A stretch of DNA of 64,000 nt from Marinobacter caseinilyticus (GCF_011074955.1 NZ_WUQJ01000020.1:1-64000), one strand, 5' to 3'; positions 28,594 to 41,551 are shown, numbered from the stretch's first letter. Numbers and translations: made by a program. Notes: generated by a model from the sequence alone, not told the origin.

Positions 28594-28618
28594 CCAGATC
28601 CACTCCGCCTGGATCTGG
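28594..28618. other. Inverted repeat near the TetR start
   Basis: Perfect arms CCAGATCC (28594-28601) and GGATCTGG (28611-28618) flank a 9-base spacer, 46 bp upstream of the TetR start codon. It may be a second regulator site or leader hairpin; no T run follows. Confidence 0.4.
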
Positions 28619-28641
28619 CCTGATTCGCCAAAGACACTCGC

Positions 28642-28670
28642 TTGACTACCTAGAGTATATACTCTAATAA
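28642..28670 (+). promoter_or_regulatory. Promoter with embedded 16-bp palindromic operator
   Basis: A TTGACT -35 (28642-28647), 17-bp spacer and TAATAA -10 (28665-28670) point to the aldehyde dehydrogenase. The palindrome TAGAGTATATACTCTA (28651-28666) fills the spacer and is perfectly symmetric, the size expected of a TetR-family site. Binding there would block RNA polymerase. Confidence 0.7.
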
Positions 28671-28755
28671 TAGCAATAGGCGCAAATAGAGTGTTTTTTA
28701 AACACCGGATACAGCTCACGCCAACCCGATAATAAAACAGCCGCAGGCTCACCCT

Positions 28756-28779
28756 CACGGGTGCGGGCTTGCGCCCGTG
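28756..28779 (+). other. Hairpin just before the aldehyde dehydrogenase ribosome binding site
   Basis: CACGGGTGC (28756-28764) and GCGCCCGTG (28771-28779) form a 9-bp stem with one G-T pair and a 6-base loop; AAGGA starts three bases later. It could stabilise the mRNA or influence initiation. Confidence 0.45.
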
Positions 28780-28793
28780 CTAAGGAGAAAACC

Positions 28794-30239
28794 ATGGTTG
28801 CCAATGTTGTTCAACTGACTGAAAGTAAAAAACAGATTCAGTACACAGGTCGCATCTTCGAAGAGCAACGCCTGGCTTTTCGGCGGAATACCATGCCTTC
28901 CCTGACCGAGCGAACAGAGAATCTCAAACGCCTGAAACGAGTGCTCCTGAAAAACGAAGCCCGAATTCTTGAAACCATTGATCGGGATTTCAGTTGCCGC
29001 TCCAAAGACGAAACCCTGATTGCTGAATTGATGCCATCGGTGCAAGGCATCAACTACGCGCTGAAACACCTGGATGACTGGATGAAGCCCTCCAAGCGCA
29101 ACGTATCCATCCTGTTTCAGCCTGCCAGCAACAAAGTGCACTACCAGCCACTGGGCGTGGTCGGCATCATTGTGCCCTGGAACTACCCCCTGTTTCTCGC
29201 GATTGGACCTTTAGTGGCGGCACTGGCGGCGGGTAATCGGGTGATGATCAAGATGTCCGAATTCACCCCGCACACATCGGCCCTGATCAAGGAACTGGTA
29301 GAAACAACCTTCCCTCAGGATCTGGTTGCGGTGATCATTGGCGAGGCCGACGTGGCGGCCGACTTTGCCAGTCGCGCCTTCGACCACCTTCTGTTTACCG
29401 GCTCGACTTCGGTCGGCAAACTCGTCATGCGGGCCGCGGCCGAGAACCTGACGCCGGTGACACTGGAGCTGGGCGGCAAATCGCCTGCCATCATCTCAGC
29501 CGATGTCCCGATGTCTGACGCCGCTCAGCGCATAGCCTTTGGCAAGGCCATTAATGCTGGCCAGACCTGCGTAGCACCGGATTACGTGCTGTGCCCGGCG
29601 GACCGGGTCCAGACCTTTGTGGACGAGTTCCGCACCCAGTTTGCCACTATGTACCCCAGCCTGCGGGACAACGATGACTACACCGCCATCATCAACGAAC
29701 GCCAGTACCAGCGTTTGCAGGGCTACCTGGACGACGCCCGCGAAAAAGGCGCCGACGTCATCGAAATCAACCCCGCCCAGGAAAACATGAAGGACGGTAC
29801 CCGGAAACTGCCAGTGCATCTGGTCTTGAAGGCCACCGAAGACATGAAAGTGATGCAGGACGAGATATTCGGACCGATCTTGCCGGTGGTCAGTTACAGC
29901 AATATTGATGAGGCCATTAATTACATCAACGATCAGCCTCGACCGCTGTCACTATATTACTTCGGCTATGAACGGGACCAGCAGGAACACGTCGTCACGC
30001 AGACTCATTCGGGCGGCATGTGCATCAACGACACCCTGATGCACGTTGCCCAGGATGACTTGCCTTTCGGTGGCGTTGGCGCTTCAGGCATGGGCCACTA
30101 CCACGGCAAAGAAGGGTTTCTGACGTTTTCCCACGCCCGGGCGATCTTCAGTAAACAGCGCTTTAACAGTGGCAAATTTGTCTATGCGCCCCACGGCACG
30201 GCCATGCATAAGATGGTCTACAAAATGTTTATCCGTTAG
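28794..30239 (+). CDS. Aldehyde dehydrogenase, coniferyl aldehyde dehydrogenase type
   Basis: A 481-residue NAD(P)-dependent enzyme that oxidises aldehydes to acids. The general base E225 is in LELGGKSP and the nucleophile C259 in NAGQTCVAPDY; the cofactor site FTGSTSVGK is near residues 198-206 and the late EIFGPILPV near 360. The sequence falls in the class-3-like group that includes coniferyl aldehyde dehydrogenase and membrane-associated fatty aldehyde dehydrogenases. The ATG at 28794 has AAGGAG seven bases upstream. It is followed by a Tat lipoprotein and a GMC oxidoreductase, suggesting alcohol to aldehyde to acid conversion. Confidence 0.93.
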   Translation: MVANVVQLTESKKQIQYTGRIFEEQRLAFRRNTMPSLTERTENLKRLKRVLLKNEARILETIDRDFSCRSKDETLIAELMPSVQGINYALKHLDDWMKPSKRNVSILFQPASNKVHYQPLGVVGIIVPWNYPLFLAIGPLVAALAAGNRVMIKMSEFTPHTSALIKELVETTFPQDLVAVIIGEADVAADFASRAFDHLLFTGSTSVGKLVMRAAAENLTPVTLELGGKSPAIISADVPMSDAAQRIAFGKAINAGQTCVAPDYVLCPADRVQTFVDEFRTQFATMYPSLRDNDDYTAIINERQYQRLQGYLDDAREKGADVIEINPAQENMKDGTRKLPVHLVLKATEDMKVMQDEIFGPILPVVSYSNIDEAINYINDQPRPLSLYYFGYERDQQEHVVTQTHSGGMCINDTLMHVAQDDLPFGGVGASGMGHYHGKEGFLTFSHARAIFSKQRFNSGKFVYAPHGTAMHKMVYKMFIR

Positions 30240-30391
30240 GGAGCCGCTGAAAAGTCTATTGGCGATCTGGCTCCGCTGACCAACGGATTCAGGGCAAGAC
30301 TGCGCAGAAAAGGCTGGCGGCCCTTCAAGACAGCGCAACGCGGCCTGCCTGCGATTGCATTGAGTGTTCACGACAATCACGAGAGCCTGCC

Positions 30392-31018
30392 ATGACCCAA
30401 CCCTCACCCGGTGACCATGGGGCACCGGCCACCATGGATCGCCGGAGCTTTCTTCGGACCGGCCTGGGCGGTGCCGTTTTACTGGGCGGCATCAGCCTGA
30501 CGGCCGGCCTGATGGGTTGCGCTACCGCACCGGCGCGTAACTCTGACACCGCCACCGCTGACGACTATGCCTTTCGGTTTTTCACCCGTGACGACATCGT
30601 TCTATTCGAGGCTTTGCTGCCGGCCATCATAGGACCGGGGTTGCCGGAAGCGCCCAACGATCGCCGTCAGCAGATTGATCGGACGATAGCGCGTATGGAC
30701 GCCGGCGTGGTGCAGTTCGGATCCGCCAACCAGAACGAGCTGCGACAACTGTTCGATCTGCTGAATTTTGGCCCGACCCGAGTCACCCTGGCACGAGTCT
30801 GGCCGAGCTGGGAACACGTCTCCACCACCGAGGCGAATGCCTTCCTCAACCGCTGGCGAACCAGCCGCGTCGGGCTGTTCAACAAAGGCTATATGGCGTT
30901 GATCAAAGTCACCAATGTGGCGTTCTATGGCTACAAGGACAATTGGCCCCTGTCCGGCTACCCCGGGCCACCGGCCTGGGCGATGGACGCCCTGCCGCAA
31001 TTCAGGACACGAGCCTGA
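30392..31018 (+). CDS. Tat-exported lipoprotein, partner of the GMC oxidoreductase
   Basis: A 208-residue protein with a twin-arginine signal MDRRSFLRTGLGG (R17, R18), a hydrophobic stretch and a lipobox LMGC with C43, so a Tat-dependent lipoprotein is likely. The mature part (DDIVLFEALLPAIIGPGLP and later helices) resembles the small subunit of gluconate 2-dehydrogenase-type complexes, which carries the flavin subunit across the membrane. The GMC oxidoreductase begins 23 bp downstream and lacks its own signal peptide, so co-export as a complex is inferred. Confidence 0.75.
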   Translation: MTQPSPGDHGAPATMDRRSFLRTGLGGAVLLGGISLTAGLMGCATAPARNSDTATADDYAFRFFTRDDIVLFEALLPAIIGPGLPEAPNDRRQQIDRTIARMDAGVVQFGSANQNELRQLFDLLNFGPTRVTLARVWPSWEHVSTTEANAFLNRWRTSRVGLFNKGYMALIKVTNVAFYGYKDNWPLSGYPGPPAWAMDALPQFRTRA

Positions 31019-31041
31019 TTCCTGGCGAACTGAGGTTACAC

Positions 31042-33527
<2,486 letters not shown>

Positions 33528-33531
33528 CCGA

Positions 33532-35283
33532 ATGCCTAACCGGGCCCACCGCCCAGCCCGCTTGCGGTTATGGCCTGTCGTTGTGCTGCTGGTGCTGGCG
33601 ATTTTATCCGGGTGTGCATCGACCCGCTCACCGAATTTTCAGCCCGCCGTCGCCAGTGCCCATCCGCTGGCCACCGAGGTCGGCCTGGATACACTTGCCA
33701 ACGGCGGCAATGCGTTTGACGCAGCAGTGGCCACGGCGGCCGTGCTGGGCGTCGTGGAACCCTACAGCGCCGGTATCGGGGGCGGCGGCTTCTGGCTACT
33801 GCAGAGTTCTGACGGTCGCACGGTCTTTGTGGATGCCAGGGAAAAAGCCCCCAGCCAGGCTCATGCAACCATGTACCTGGACGCCAATGGCGATGTCCAC
33901 CCCGACAAACTCTCAGTCAATGGCCCATTGGCCGCGGGCATTCCCGGCCAGGCCGCCGCCTTTGCCCACATCAGTAATCACTACGGCCGACTGCCCTTAT
34001 CGACGACCCTGGGAGGCGCTATTGCGGCGGCCAACGACGGCTTTGCTGTGGATGAACATTACCGGACACTGGCGCAATGGCGTCGTGCGGTATTGGCTCG
34101 CTACCCCGCGGCCCGCCGGGTTTATCTCCGAAACGGTGAGGTGCCCGAGACCGGCACCGTGCTGCGACAACCCGCCCTGGCAGGCACGCTGACCGAACTG
34201 GCGAACCATGGCTTTGACGGATTTTATCGGGGCCAGGTGGCAACCCGACTGATTGAAGATGTGACCGCGGCCGGCGGGCTTTGGACTGAGGACGACCTTG
34301 CCGCCTACAGGGTCATTGAGAGGACGCCGATAACCATCGATTATGGCCCCTACCGGATCTGGAGTGCCCCACCGCCGTCATCGGGGGGGATCGCCATGGC
34401 CCAGATGTTCGGCATGATGACAGCAAGGCCGCTGACGACACTGACCAATACCGGGCTGTTATCCAACGACAATCAACCGGAGAGCCCGAGCGCCGGGACG
34501 GCTCGTCTTCATTACCTGACTGAACTGATGCGACGCGCCTACCATGACCGCGCGCTCTATCTCGGTGACCCGGATTTCACCGATGTCCCGGTCTCGCGGT
34601 TGTTGGATGCGTCCTACCTGACTCGGCAGGCCGGCACCATCCGTAGCGCCCGGGCCACCCCAAGCGACGCGCTGGAAGGTGACTTTTCCGCCGGCACCCA
34701 CACCACCCACTTATCGGTTCTGGACCAAGACGGCAATCGTGTCAGCGCGACCCTGAGCATCAATCTGCCGTTTGGCTCGGGATTTCTGTCGGCCCAGACC
34801 GGTGTGCTGCTGAATAATGAGATGGATGATTTTTCAATCAAGCCGGGCACGCCTAACGCGTATGGACTGGTGGGCGGAGAGGCCAATAAGGTTGAACCCG
34901 GAAAACGTCCACTTTCAAGCATGTCGCCGACGTTAATGCAGGGCCCCGAGCGCAGCGCCATTATTGGTACCCCGGGCGGCAGCCGCATCATCACAATGGT
35001 CTACCTTGGCCTCCTGGACCTGATGTCGGGCGAGAGTGCGGCCAATGTCGTCAGCGCGCCCCGTTTCCATCACCAGTACCTGCCAGACGTAATCCAGCAT
35101 GAACCTGGTTTTTTGGAGGGTGAACTGGGCGACGAACTCACCAAGCTGGGGCATTCCCTGACCGATGTCGGGCGAGCTTACGGCAATATGCAACTGATTG
35201 TGATTGACCATCAAACCGGGCAAACCGAGGCGGCGTCTGATCCCAGGGGAATTGGGCGGGCGACGGTTGTGACCGGCCAGTAA
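33532..35283 (+). CDS. ggt: Gamma-glutamyltransferase lipoprotein
   Basis: An Ntn-hydrolase that cleaves or transfers the gamma-glutamyl group of glutathione. The 583-residue precursor starts with a hydrophobic signal ending LSGC, a lipobox with Cys near residue 24, so it should be anchored at the periplasmic face. Autocleavage before T391 in GTHTTHLSVLD gives the small subunit and the nucleophile. The conserved GIGGGGFW near residues 82-89 and TPGGSRI near 482 are present. The gene starts four bases after the ferredoxin stop, so cotranscription is likely although the functions differ. Confidence 0.94.
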   Translation: MPNRAHRPARLRLWPVVVLLVLAILSGCASTRSPNFQPAVASAHPLATEVGLDTLANGGNAFDAAVATAAVLGVVEPYSAGIGGGGFWLLQSSDGRTVFVDAREKAPSQAHATMYLDANGDVHPDKLSVNGPLAAGIPGQAAAFAHISNHYGRLPLSTTLGGAIAAANDGFAVDEHYRTLAQWRRAVLARYPAARRVYLRNGEVPETGTVLRQPALAGTLTELANHGFDGFYRGQVATRLIEDVTAAGGLWTEDDLAAYRVIERTPITIDYGPYRIWSAPPPSSGGIAMAQMFGMMTARPLTTLTNTGLLSNDNQPESPSAGTARLHYLTELMRRAYHDRALYLGDPDFTDVPVSRLLDASYLTRQAGTIRSARATPSDALEGDFSAGTHTTHLSVLDQDGNRVSATLSINLPFGSGFLSAQTGVLLNNEMDDFSIKPGTPNAYGLVGGEANKVEPGKRPLSSMSPTLMQGPERSAIIGTPGGSRIITMVYLGLLDLMSGESAANVVSAPRFHHQYLPDVIQHEPGFLEGELGDELTKLGHSLTDVGRAYGNMQLIVIDHQTGQTEAASDPRGIGRATVVTGQ

Positions 35284-35356
35284 TACCCGGTCAGCAGTAC
35301 CCGGTCAGTAGTACCCGGCCTGGTATGTTCTCGAACGGGTGAACACTACTGACCGG
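35283..35356. repeat. Short direct repeats and a 12-bp inverted repeat after ggt
   Basis: The core ACCCGG is repeated three times (near 35285, 35299 and 35313), twice followed by TCAG and twice preceded by GT. In addition CCGGTCAGTAGT (35301-35312) pairs perfectly with ACTACTGACCGG (35345-35356). The second arm lacks a downstream T run, so a terminator is possible but not clear. Confidence 0.5.
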
Positions 35357-35451
35357 AGGCCCCGGGTCCCTGGAAGCCTGACTGGCAATAACAATGGGGT
35401 GGCGCCGGTTCGAACCACCACAACACCGCCAGACAGACTGTTGGCGGTAGG

Positions 35452-36750
35452 CTAGATCATCGGTGGCAATGGAATTGTCTGGCCATTAACATCGATCTCC
35501 AAATCTTTCAGCTCGGCACCCAGAGTAAAGTGTTCACCGTCACGGACCACCATACCCTGATCGATCAGTGGCATCAGTTGGGCCATCAACGCCGGCTCGG
35601 ATTCGGCGTAAGCGACCGGGATGCTCATTTTGAACGCGCCGGTCAGACGCTGCATAACCAGCGTCATATCGGCCTGCTCCTCGGCCGTCAGTTCCGGGTG
35701 TTGCAGCATCAATTCCGCTCTGACCAGGCCCTCGGGGGTGGTAAACAGCACCTCGGGAAACCCAAACGACATCCCGGCGCCTGCTAGCACTTTGAGGGCA
35801 TTGCTGATATCAAGCATCAGGGCCATTTGCTGTTCCACCAACGCCTCGCTTGAAGCGGATGGTTTATTGCCGTGGGTCAGGGCCAGCGTCTGCATGTCTG
35901 ACAACACCGCCATGAACCCATTCCAGGCGTCAACACTCAGGCCGTTCATGACAAAAGTGGCACGGTGCGGCCCTGACACTTCTTCATCGGACCTGACCTG
36001 ATCAATGGCCAGTGTTAACCCCGAACTGAACCGGTGGTTGTCCTGTTCTGCCGTCGCCTCACTCACCAGTGACAGGCCAGTCAGGTTGACCGCCGGCTGC
36101 GCGTCCAGATCCACTTCCAGGCTGTCCAGCGTCAGGCGGCTATCGCCAATCCAGACATCGCCCTCTAATCGACGCAATGTTTGGGCAAAAGCCACGTTGC
36201 CCACTGCAAACTGCGCATTCGGACCCCGGGTCGTCAGACCGGGCCAGCGAAAGCTCATGTCCAGTTCCGAACCGGAATCAGCGATTGTGCCCCAGCCATA
36301 GGCTTCGGTGCTGTCAAGGGACTCACCGGTTTGCTCCGAGGTCATGTGTATGGCGGGGATGGTCAGTTCCACGTCAGCCGAGCCCCAGGCATTCACGGTC
36401 ACCGCCAGGGTTGGCCGCTGATCGGGGAACAATTCAGCAAACAGCTCAGAAGGCGCGCCATCAGGCTGGAAATCTACCCGGCTACTGAGCAGGCCATGAG
36501 ACACATCGCCCCGGTACGCATAATCGAACACTTCGCCGGTACCAGGATCTTTAATATGCAGAGTGCCCTCGATGTCGGCACTGAAAAAGTGACGCTCATA
36601 TTGACGGGTACTTACCTCAAAAAAAGCCTGAGACGCATTGGCTTCGTTCGTCACTTGCTGCCACTGCTGTTCGGTCACGACACCAACCCCCCAGGGGGCC
36701 GAAATACCTGAGGCCATCACCAGACCACCGACCCAGATCCATTTAGTCAT
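35452..36750 (-). CDS. YdgA-like (DUF945) protein
   Basis: A 432-residue protein with an N-terminal hydrophobic segment that may act as a signal peptide or anchor (residues about 3-22). The rest is soluble and resembles the DUF945/YdgA family: it includes repeated beta-strand patterns and the conserved VDLDAQPAVNLTGLSLV-like segments in the middle. No enzyme motif is visible. The start at 36750 has GGAG eight bases upstream. YdgA in E. coli is an inner-membrane-anchored periplasmic protein of unknown role. Convergent with ggt. Confidence 0.68.
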   Translation of the reverse strand: MTKWIWVGGLVMASGISAPWGVGVVTEQQWQQVTNEANASQAFFEVSTRQYERHFFSADIEGTLHIKDPGTGEVFDYAYRGDVSHGLLSSRVDFQPDGAPSELFAELFPDQRPTLAVTVNAWGSADVELTIPAIHMTSEQTGESLDSTEAYGWGTIADSGSELDMSFRWPGLTTRGPNAQFAVGNVAFAQTLRRLEGDVWIGDSRLTLDSLEVDLDAQPAVNLTGLSLVSEATAEQDNHRFSSGLTLAIDQVRSDEEVSGPHRATFVMNGLSVDAWNGFMAVLSDMQTLALTHGNKPSASSEALVEQQMALMLDISNALKVLAGAGMSFGFPEVLFTTPEGLVRAELMLQHPELTAEEQADMTLVMQRLTGAFKMSIPVAYAESEPALMAQLMPLIDQGMVVRDGEHFTLGAELKDLEIDVNGQTIPLPPMI

Positions 36751-36849
36751 TATCCACGCTCCGTTTGCTCTCAATGGAGTATCCATTAGCCATCAAGGGA
36801 AGTTTATTCAAGGAAGGCAACATTCCGCACTGCGGCACGTCACAACTCA

Positions 36850-36890
36850 ACGGAAAGGTCCGGCCGGCATTTCGTGCCAACCGGACCCAC
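36850..36890 (-). terminator. Probable terminator of ppk1
   Basis: GGTCCGG (36857-36863) and CCGGACC (36881-36887) form a stem with an inner GGCA/TGCC hairpin. On the minus strand it follows the ppk1 stop by 27 bp and is followed by TTTCC, a weak T run. Confidence 0.55.
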
Positions 36891-36913
36891 TGAAAACACG
36901 AATGTCCGCCGAA

Positions 36914-39064
36914 TTATTTGCTGGTCAGCCGCTCTAATAACACCAGCTGTGAGGCCGATCGCTCTTCGCCCTCAGCGGGTTGATTTTGAACGTAAGTGCC
37001 ATTTGGCTGCAACACCCAGCTCTGGCAATTATCCGCCAGATAGGCGTCGAGATCGTCTTTGAGACGAGCGGAGAGATCGCGGTCTTCAATGGGGAACGCC
37101 ACTTCGACCCGGTTGATCAGGTTCCTGACCATGGCATCCGCGCTGGAGCAAAACACTTCTGACTTCCCGTTGTTACCGAAGTAATACACCCGGGTGTGTT
37201 CCAGAAATCGGCCAATGATAGAGCGCACGTGAATATTTTCAGACAGCCCGGGAATACCCGGGCGCAGACAGCAGATACCCCGAATGATCAGTTGAATGGT
37301 GACGCCGGCCTGGGAAGCCCGGTACAACGCCCGCATCACATCAGGATCGGTCAGGGCATTGATCTTGAAAATAATGTGGCCATTTTCGCCGTAACTGGCC
37401 TCACGCTCAATCAGTTCGATCAACCGCCGGTGCAGAGTAAAGGGCGCGTGAAACAGCTTCTTGATTTTCAGCGCCTTGCCCATGCCAGTGAGCTGCTGGA
37501 ACAACTTATTGACGTCATCCCCCAGTGCATCGTCGCAGGACAGCAGGCTGTAGTCGGTGTAAAGCCGGGCATTACCGGCGTGGTAATTACCAGTACCAAG
37601 GTGAACATAGCGTTTGAGGCGGCCTTCTTCCCGACGCACGATGAGAATCATTTTGGCGTGGGTCTTGTACCCCACCACGCCGTATACCACGATCACACCG
37701 GCCTCTTGCAAGCGACTTGCCAGCTCCAGGTTTTCAGCCTCGTCAAACCGGGCCGTCAGCTCGATTACCGCTGTGACCTCTTTACCACGACGCGCGGCAT
37801 CCACCAGAGCTTCCACAATCTCGGAGTCGGCGCCAGTGCGATACAGCGTCTGACGAATCGCCAATACCTGGGAGTCTTTGGCGGCCTGGCGCAAGAAATC
37901 GATCACCGGCGTAAAGCTTTCATAGGGATGCAGCAGGAGTACCGGTTGCTGCCGTATAGCGTCGAAGATCAGCTCTTTGTTGCGGATCTGTTTTGGCACG
38001 ATGGGGGAAAATCCGGGGTAACTCAGATCCGGACGATCCACCAGGCCACCGACCGCCAGCAGGCGCGTCAGGTTGACCGGGCCATGAACACGATAGAGGT
38101 CCCGCTCGGTCAGACCAAACTCCCGCAACAGGAACTGCGCCAGCTCTTCCGGGCAGTTGTCTGCCACTTCCAGCCGCACACCATCGCCAAATCGACGACT
38201 TAACAACTCACCCCGCAGAGCCGACGCCAGATCTTCAAGATCGTCCTCCAGTTCCAGGTCGGCATTCCGGGTCAACCGAAACTGATAGCAGCCCTTGATT
38301 TCCATGCCGGGGAAAAGTTCATCGGTGTGAGCGTGAATCATTGACGACAGGAACACCAGGTTGTCGCCGCCATTACAGATATCGTCCGGCAACCGCACCA
38401 AACGGGGCAGCGAGCGAGGCGCAGGGACAATGGCCATGCCGGTTTCACGACCAAACGCATCCTTACCGTCCAGCTCGACAATAAAGTTGAGGCTTTTATT
38501 GACCAGGCGCGGGAACGGATGCGACGGGTCCAGACCGATGGGGTTAACCACCGGCAGGATTTCATCCTCGAAATAGCGCTGCACCCACTCAGTCTGCGCC
38601 GGCGTCCAATCCCGGCGCCGCACGAAATGAATATTCTCCTTCTCCAACGCCGGAAACAGCACGTTGTTGAGAATGTCGTACTGTTGATGAATATAGTCGT
38701 GGGCAACCCGGCTGATTTCATTCAACAACTGTTCAGGCAACATGCCGTCCGGACCAACGCTTTCGCGACCGTACTTCATTTGCTGACGCAGGCCGGCCAC
38801 CCGTATCTCAAAAAACTCATCCATGTTGCTGCTGAAGATACAGTTGAAGATCAGGCGATTGATCAACGGATGGTTCTCATCCAGTGCTTGTTGCAACACC
38901 CGGTAATTGAACTGGATATGGCTCAGTTCACGATTAAAGTAGTGTTCACTGGCGGCAGGGTCGAGAGGCGGCAGGATTTCTGGCATCGCAGGCGTCGGCC
39001 CATCCGATTCGGATGACGTCGCATCGGCGGCTGGGTTCAGGATCTTGACGGTTTCCGTACTCAT
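36914..39064 (-). CDS. ppk1: Polyphosphate kinase 1
   Basis: Reversibly polymerises the gamma-phosphate of ATP into polyphosphate. The 716-residue length is usual. The N-terminal domain begins YFNRELSHIQFNYRVLQQA, and the two phospholipase-D-like domains hold the phosphohistidine in YKTHAKMILIVRRE and HLGTGNYH near residues 460-490, and a late IIRGICCLRPGIPGLS. The ATG at 39064 was preferred; one nine bases upstream is possible. hemB follows on the same strand upstream, the same pair as in Pseudomonas. The exopolyphosphatase gene ppx, often next to ppk, is not adjacent here. Confidence 0.96.
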   Translation of the reverse strand: MSTETVKILNPAADATSSESDGPTPAMPEILPPLDPAASEHYFNRELSHIQFNYRVLQQALDENHPLINRLIFNCIFSSNMDEFFEIRVAGLRQQMKYGRESVGPDGMLPEQLLNEISRVAHDYIHQQYDILNNVLFPALEKENIHFVRRRDWTPAQTEWVQRYFEDEILPVVNPIGLDPSHPFPRLVNKSLNFIVELDGKDAFGRETGMAIVPAPRSLPRLVRLPDDICNGGDNLVFLSSMIHAHTDELFPGMEIKGCYQFRLTRNADLELEDDLEDLASALRGELLSRRFGDGVRLEVADNCPEELAQFLLREFGLTERDLYRVHGPVNLTRLLAVGGLVDRPDLSYPGFSPIVPKQIRNKELIFDAIRQQPVLLLHPYESFTPVIDFLRQAAKDSQVLAIRQTLYRTGADSEIVEALVDAARRGKEVTAVIELTARFDEAENLELASRLQEAGVIVVYGVVGYKTHAKMILIVRREEGRLKRYVHLGTGNYHAGNARLYTDYSLLSCDDALGDDVNKLFQQLTGMGKALKIKKLFHAPFTLHRRLIELIEREASYGENGHIIFKINALTDPDVMRALYRASQAGVTIQLIIRGICCLRPGIPGLSENIHVRSIIGRFLEHTRVYYFGNNGKSEVFCSSADAMVRNLINRVEVAFPIEDRDLSARLKDDLDAYLADNCQSWVLQPNGTYVQNQPAEGEERSASQLVLLERLTSK

Positions 39065-39096
39065 CGCTCTCAAAGCCTCGGGGGGTAAAATTGGAA

Positions 39097-40170
<1,074 letters not shown>

Positions 40171-40402
40171 CTATGGGAGGTGATTCATCAACGCTGTACA
40201 ACGTCCAGTGAATCACAGCATGCCAGCCAGCAATGACAGTTTAAGGTCACCACCGGACCGGAACCATGGTTCGCCACGCACACAGGATGGGATGTGAATG
40301 CTCCCATCATACACGCCTGCCTGGATTTGCGGCAGGCATTGACGAAACCCGGCAGCCACTTAAGCAACCGGTCCGGGCTGCACCGCGCGTGGGAACGTTG
40401 CG

Positions 40403-41434
40403 CTACTGAATGGAATCCAGGGCTTCGGCCCGGGCACGCTCCGGGCCGTCAAAATACTGGGCCCGGAGGCGGTCGATCGCCGCCCGCCATTCCGGCTCCG
40501 CGAGGCCGGCGGCTCGCAAACTCTGAACGTCGTCACGGTAGGCCGACCAGCGCGCTTTCCAGGCCAGCTGTTCACGTTCAACCTGAGCCAGTTTTTCAGC
40601 ATTTTCAACACCAAATGTCGACTCGCGATATCGCCTGAGCGCGGCCGGATCATCAGCCAACGCTTGCTGGGCTTGCTGGTACTGCTCAAACTGCCTGGAT
40701 TGTTGCCGCGCCGCCCGCATTGACTCGGGCAAACCCGCTTCTGCCTGTGCCAGCCGTTCAGCCCGCTGCTCAGGTGACAACGACTGATTTTGGTTGATCG
40801 CCATGCGCGCAAGCTGAAAACGGTCCACCGCTTCATCGGCGCCAAAGAACGCATCCACGGTCGGTCCATCCAGATAAGCCCGGCGTAGGCCTTGGACTTC
40901 GCGCATACGTTGGACGAGTTGATCATGGCTTAGCTCAAGGTCCATGGCCCCATAGCTCGCCTCCAACTCACTGACAGCAAGCTTGTAATCCAGATACGCA
41001 GCCAGCGTTTCCCGCGCCTGGCCCCGGGCGGGCTCGGCCAGGGACTGCAGCGCCTGCTCAATTCGCACAATCAGTTGGGGCAAGGATTCCTCGCCCAGGG
41101 CTGACAAATAATACTCAAACATCGCCCGGAGTTCGGCGGTGGCAATCAAATTGCCGTGCTCATCGACGACTCGCCAGCCAGTCGGCACAGTGGTGCCCGA
41201 CAGTGACGCCGGTAACTGCGGCGAAACCGTTGGCGGTTTCGCACCGAACACCAGGTCAGAAGGCTTTTGGGCATCGCTGAGCCCAACAGCGCTGGTGTCT
41301 TCGCGCTGGGACGCTGCGGGCGATGCCGGCGTTGAGGGCACGTTCCCCGCTGGCTCCATCCAGACCAGTGACATGGCAGCGGCAAGCGCCAAAACGGCCA
41401 GTAGCAGTAAGGTGTAACGCAAAAATGGTCGCAT
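40403..41434 (-). CDS. lifO: Lipase-specific foldase (lipase chaperone LifO)
   Basis: A membrane-anchored steric chaperone that folds a secreted lipase in the periplasm. The 343 residues have one N-terminal transmembrane helix (about 7-25), a Pro/Ala/Ser-rich linker (30-75), and the foldase domain starting LPASLSGTTVPTG. The essential motif RxxFDY(F/C)LSAxGE reads RAMFEYYLSALGE (residues 103-115), with Asp replaced by Glu. The rest is the expected alpha-helical headlock with Glu/Arg-rich helices. No lipase gene is adjacent; in Pseudomonas and Burkholderia lipA normally lies directly upstream. Confidence 0.9.
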   Translation of the reverse strand: MRPFLRYTLLLLAVLALAAAMSLVWMEPAGNVPSTPASPAASQREDTSAVGLSDAQKPSDLVFGAKPPTVSPQLPASLSGTTVPTGWRVVDEHGNLIATAELRAMFEYYLSALGEESLPQLIVRIEQALQSLAEPARGQARETLAAYLDYKLAVSELEASYGAMDLELSHDQLVQRMREVQGLRRAYLDGPTVDAFFGADEAVDRFQLARMAINQNQSLSPEQRAERLAQAEAGLPESMRAARQQSRQFEQYQQAQQALADDPAALRRYRESTFGVENAEKLAQVEREQLAWKARWSAYRDDVQSLRAAGLAEPEWRAAIDRLRAQYFDGPERARAEALDSIQ

Positions 41435-41514
41435 AGTCCCCAGCTCTCGGTTAGGAGTGTGCAGAATAAAACAGTACCATGTGACTTGCTGGGAACAGCG
41501 TCAAAAACAGGGAC

Positions 41515-41542
41515 AAAGGCGTCACCATGCGGCGACGCCTTT
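41515..41542 (-). terminator. Possible terminator of the small SutA-like gene
   Basis: AAAGGCGTC (41515-41523) and GACGCCTTT (41534-41542) form a 9-bp stem with a 10-base loop, 10 bp after the stop of the leftward small gene. On the minus strand it is followed by GTCCCTGTTTTT, so the T run is displaced. Confidence 0.5.
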
Positions 41543-41551
41543 GCAGACGGA

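Noticed and set aside
35401..35430. GGTTCGAACCACCA resembling the T arm and CCA end of a tRNA
   Set aside because: No acceptor, D or anticodon stems could be formed around it; the symmetric GGTTCGAACC is probably chance.
37196..38203. 335-codon plus-strand frame within ppk1
   Set aside because: Antisense to ppk1, whose catalytic motifs are clear; the frame has no binding site and no recognisable product.
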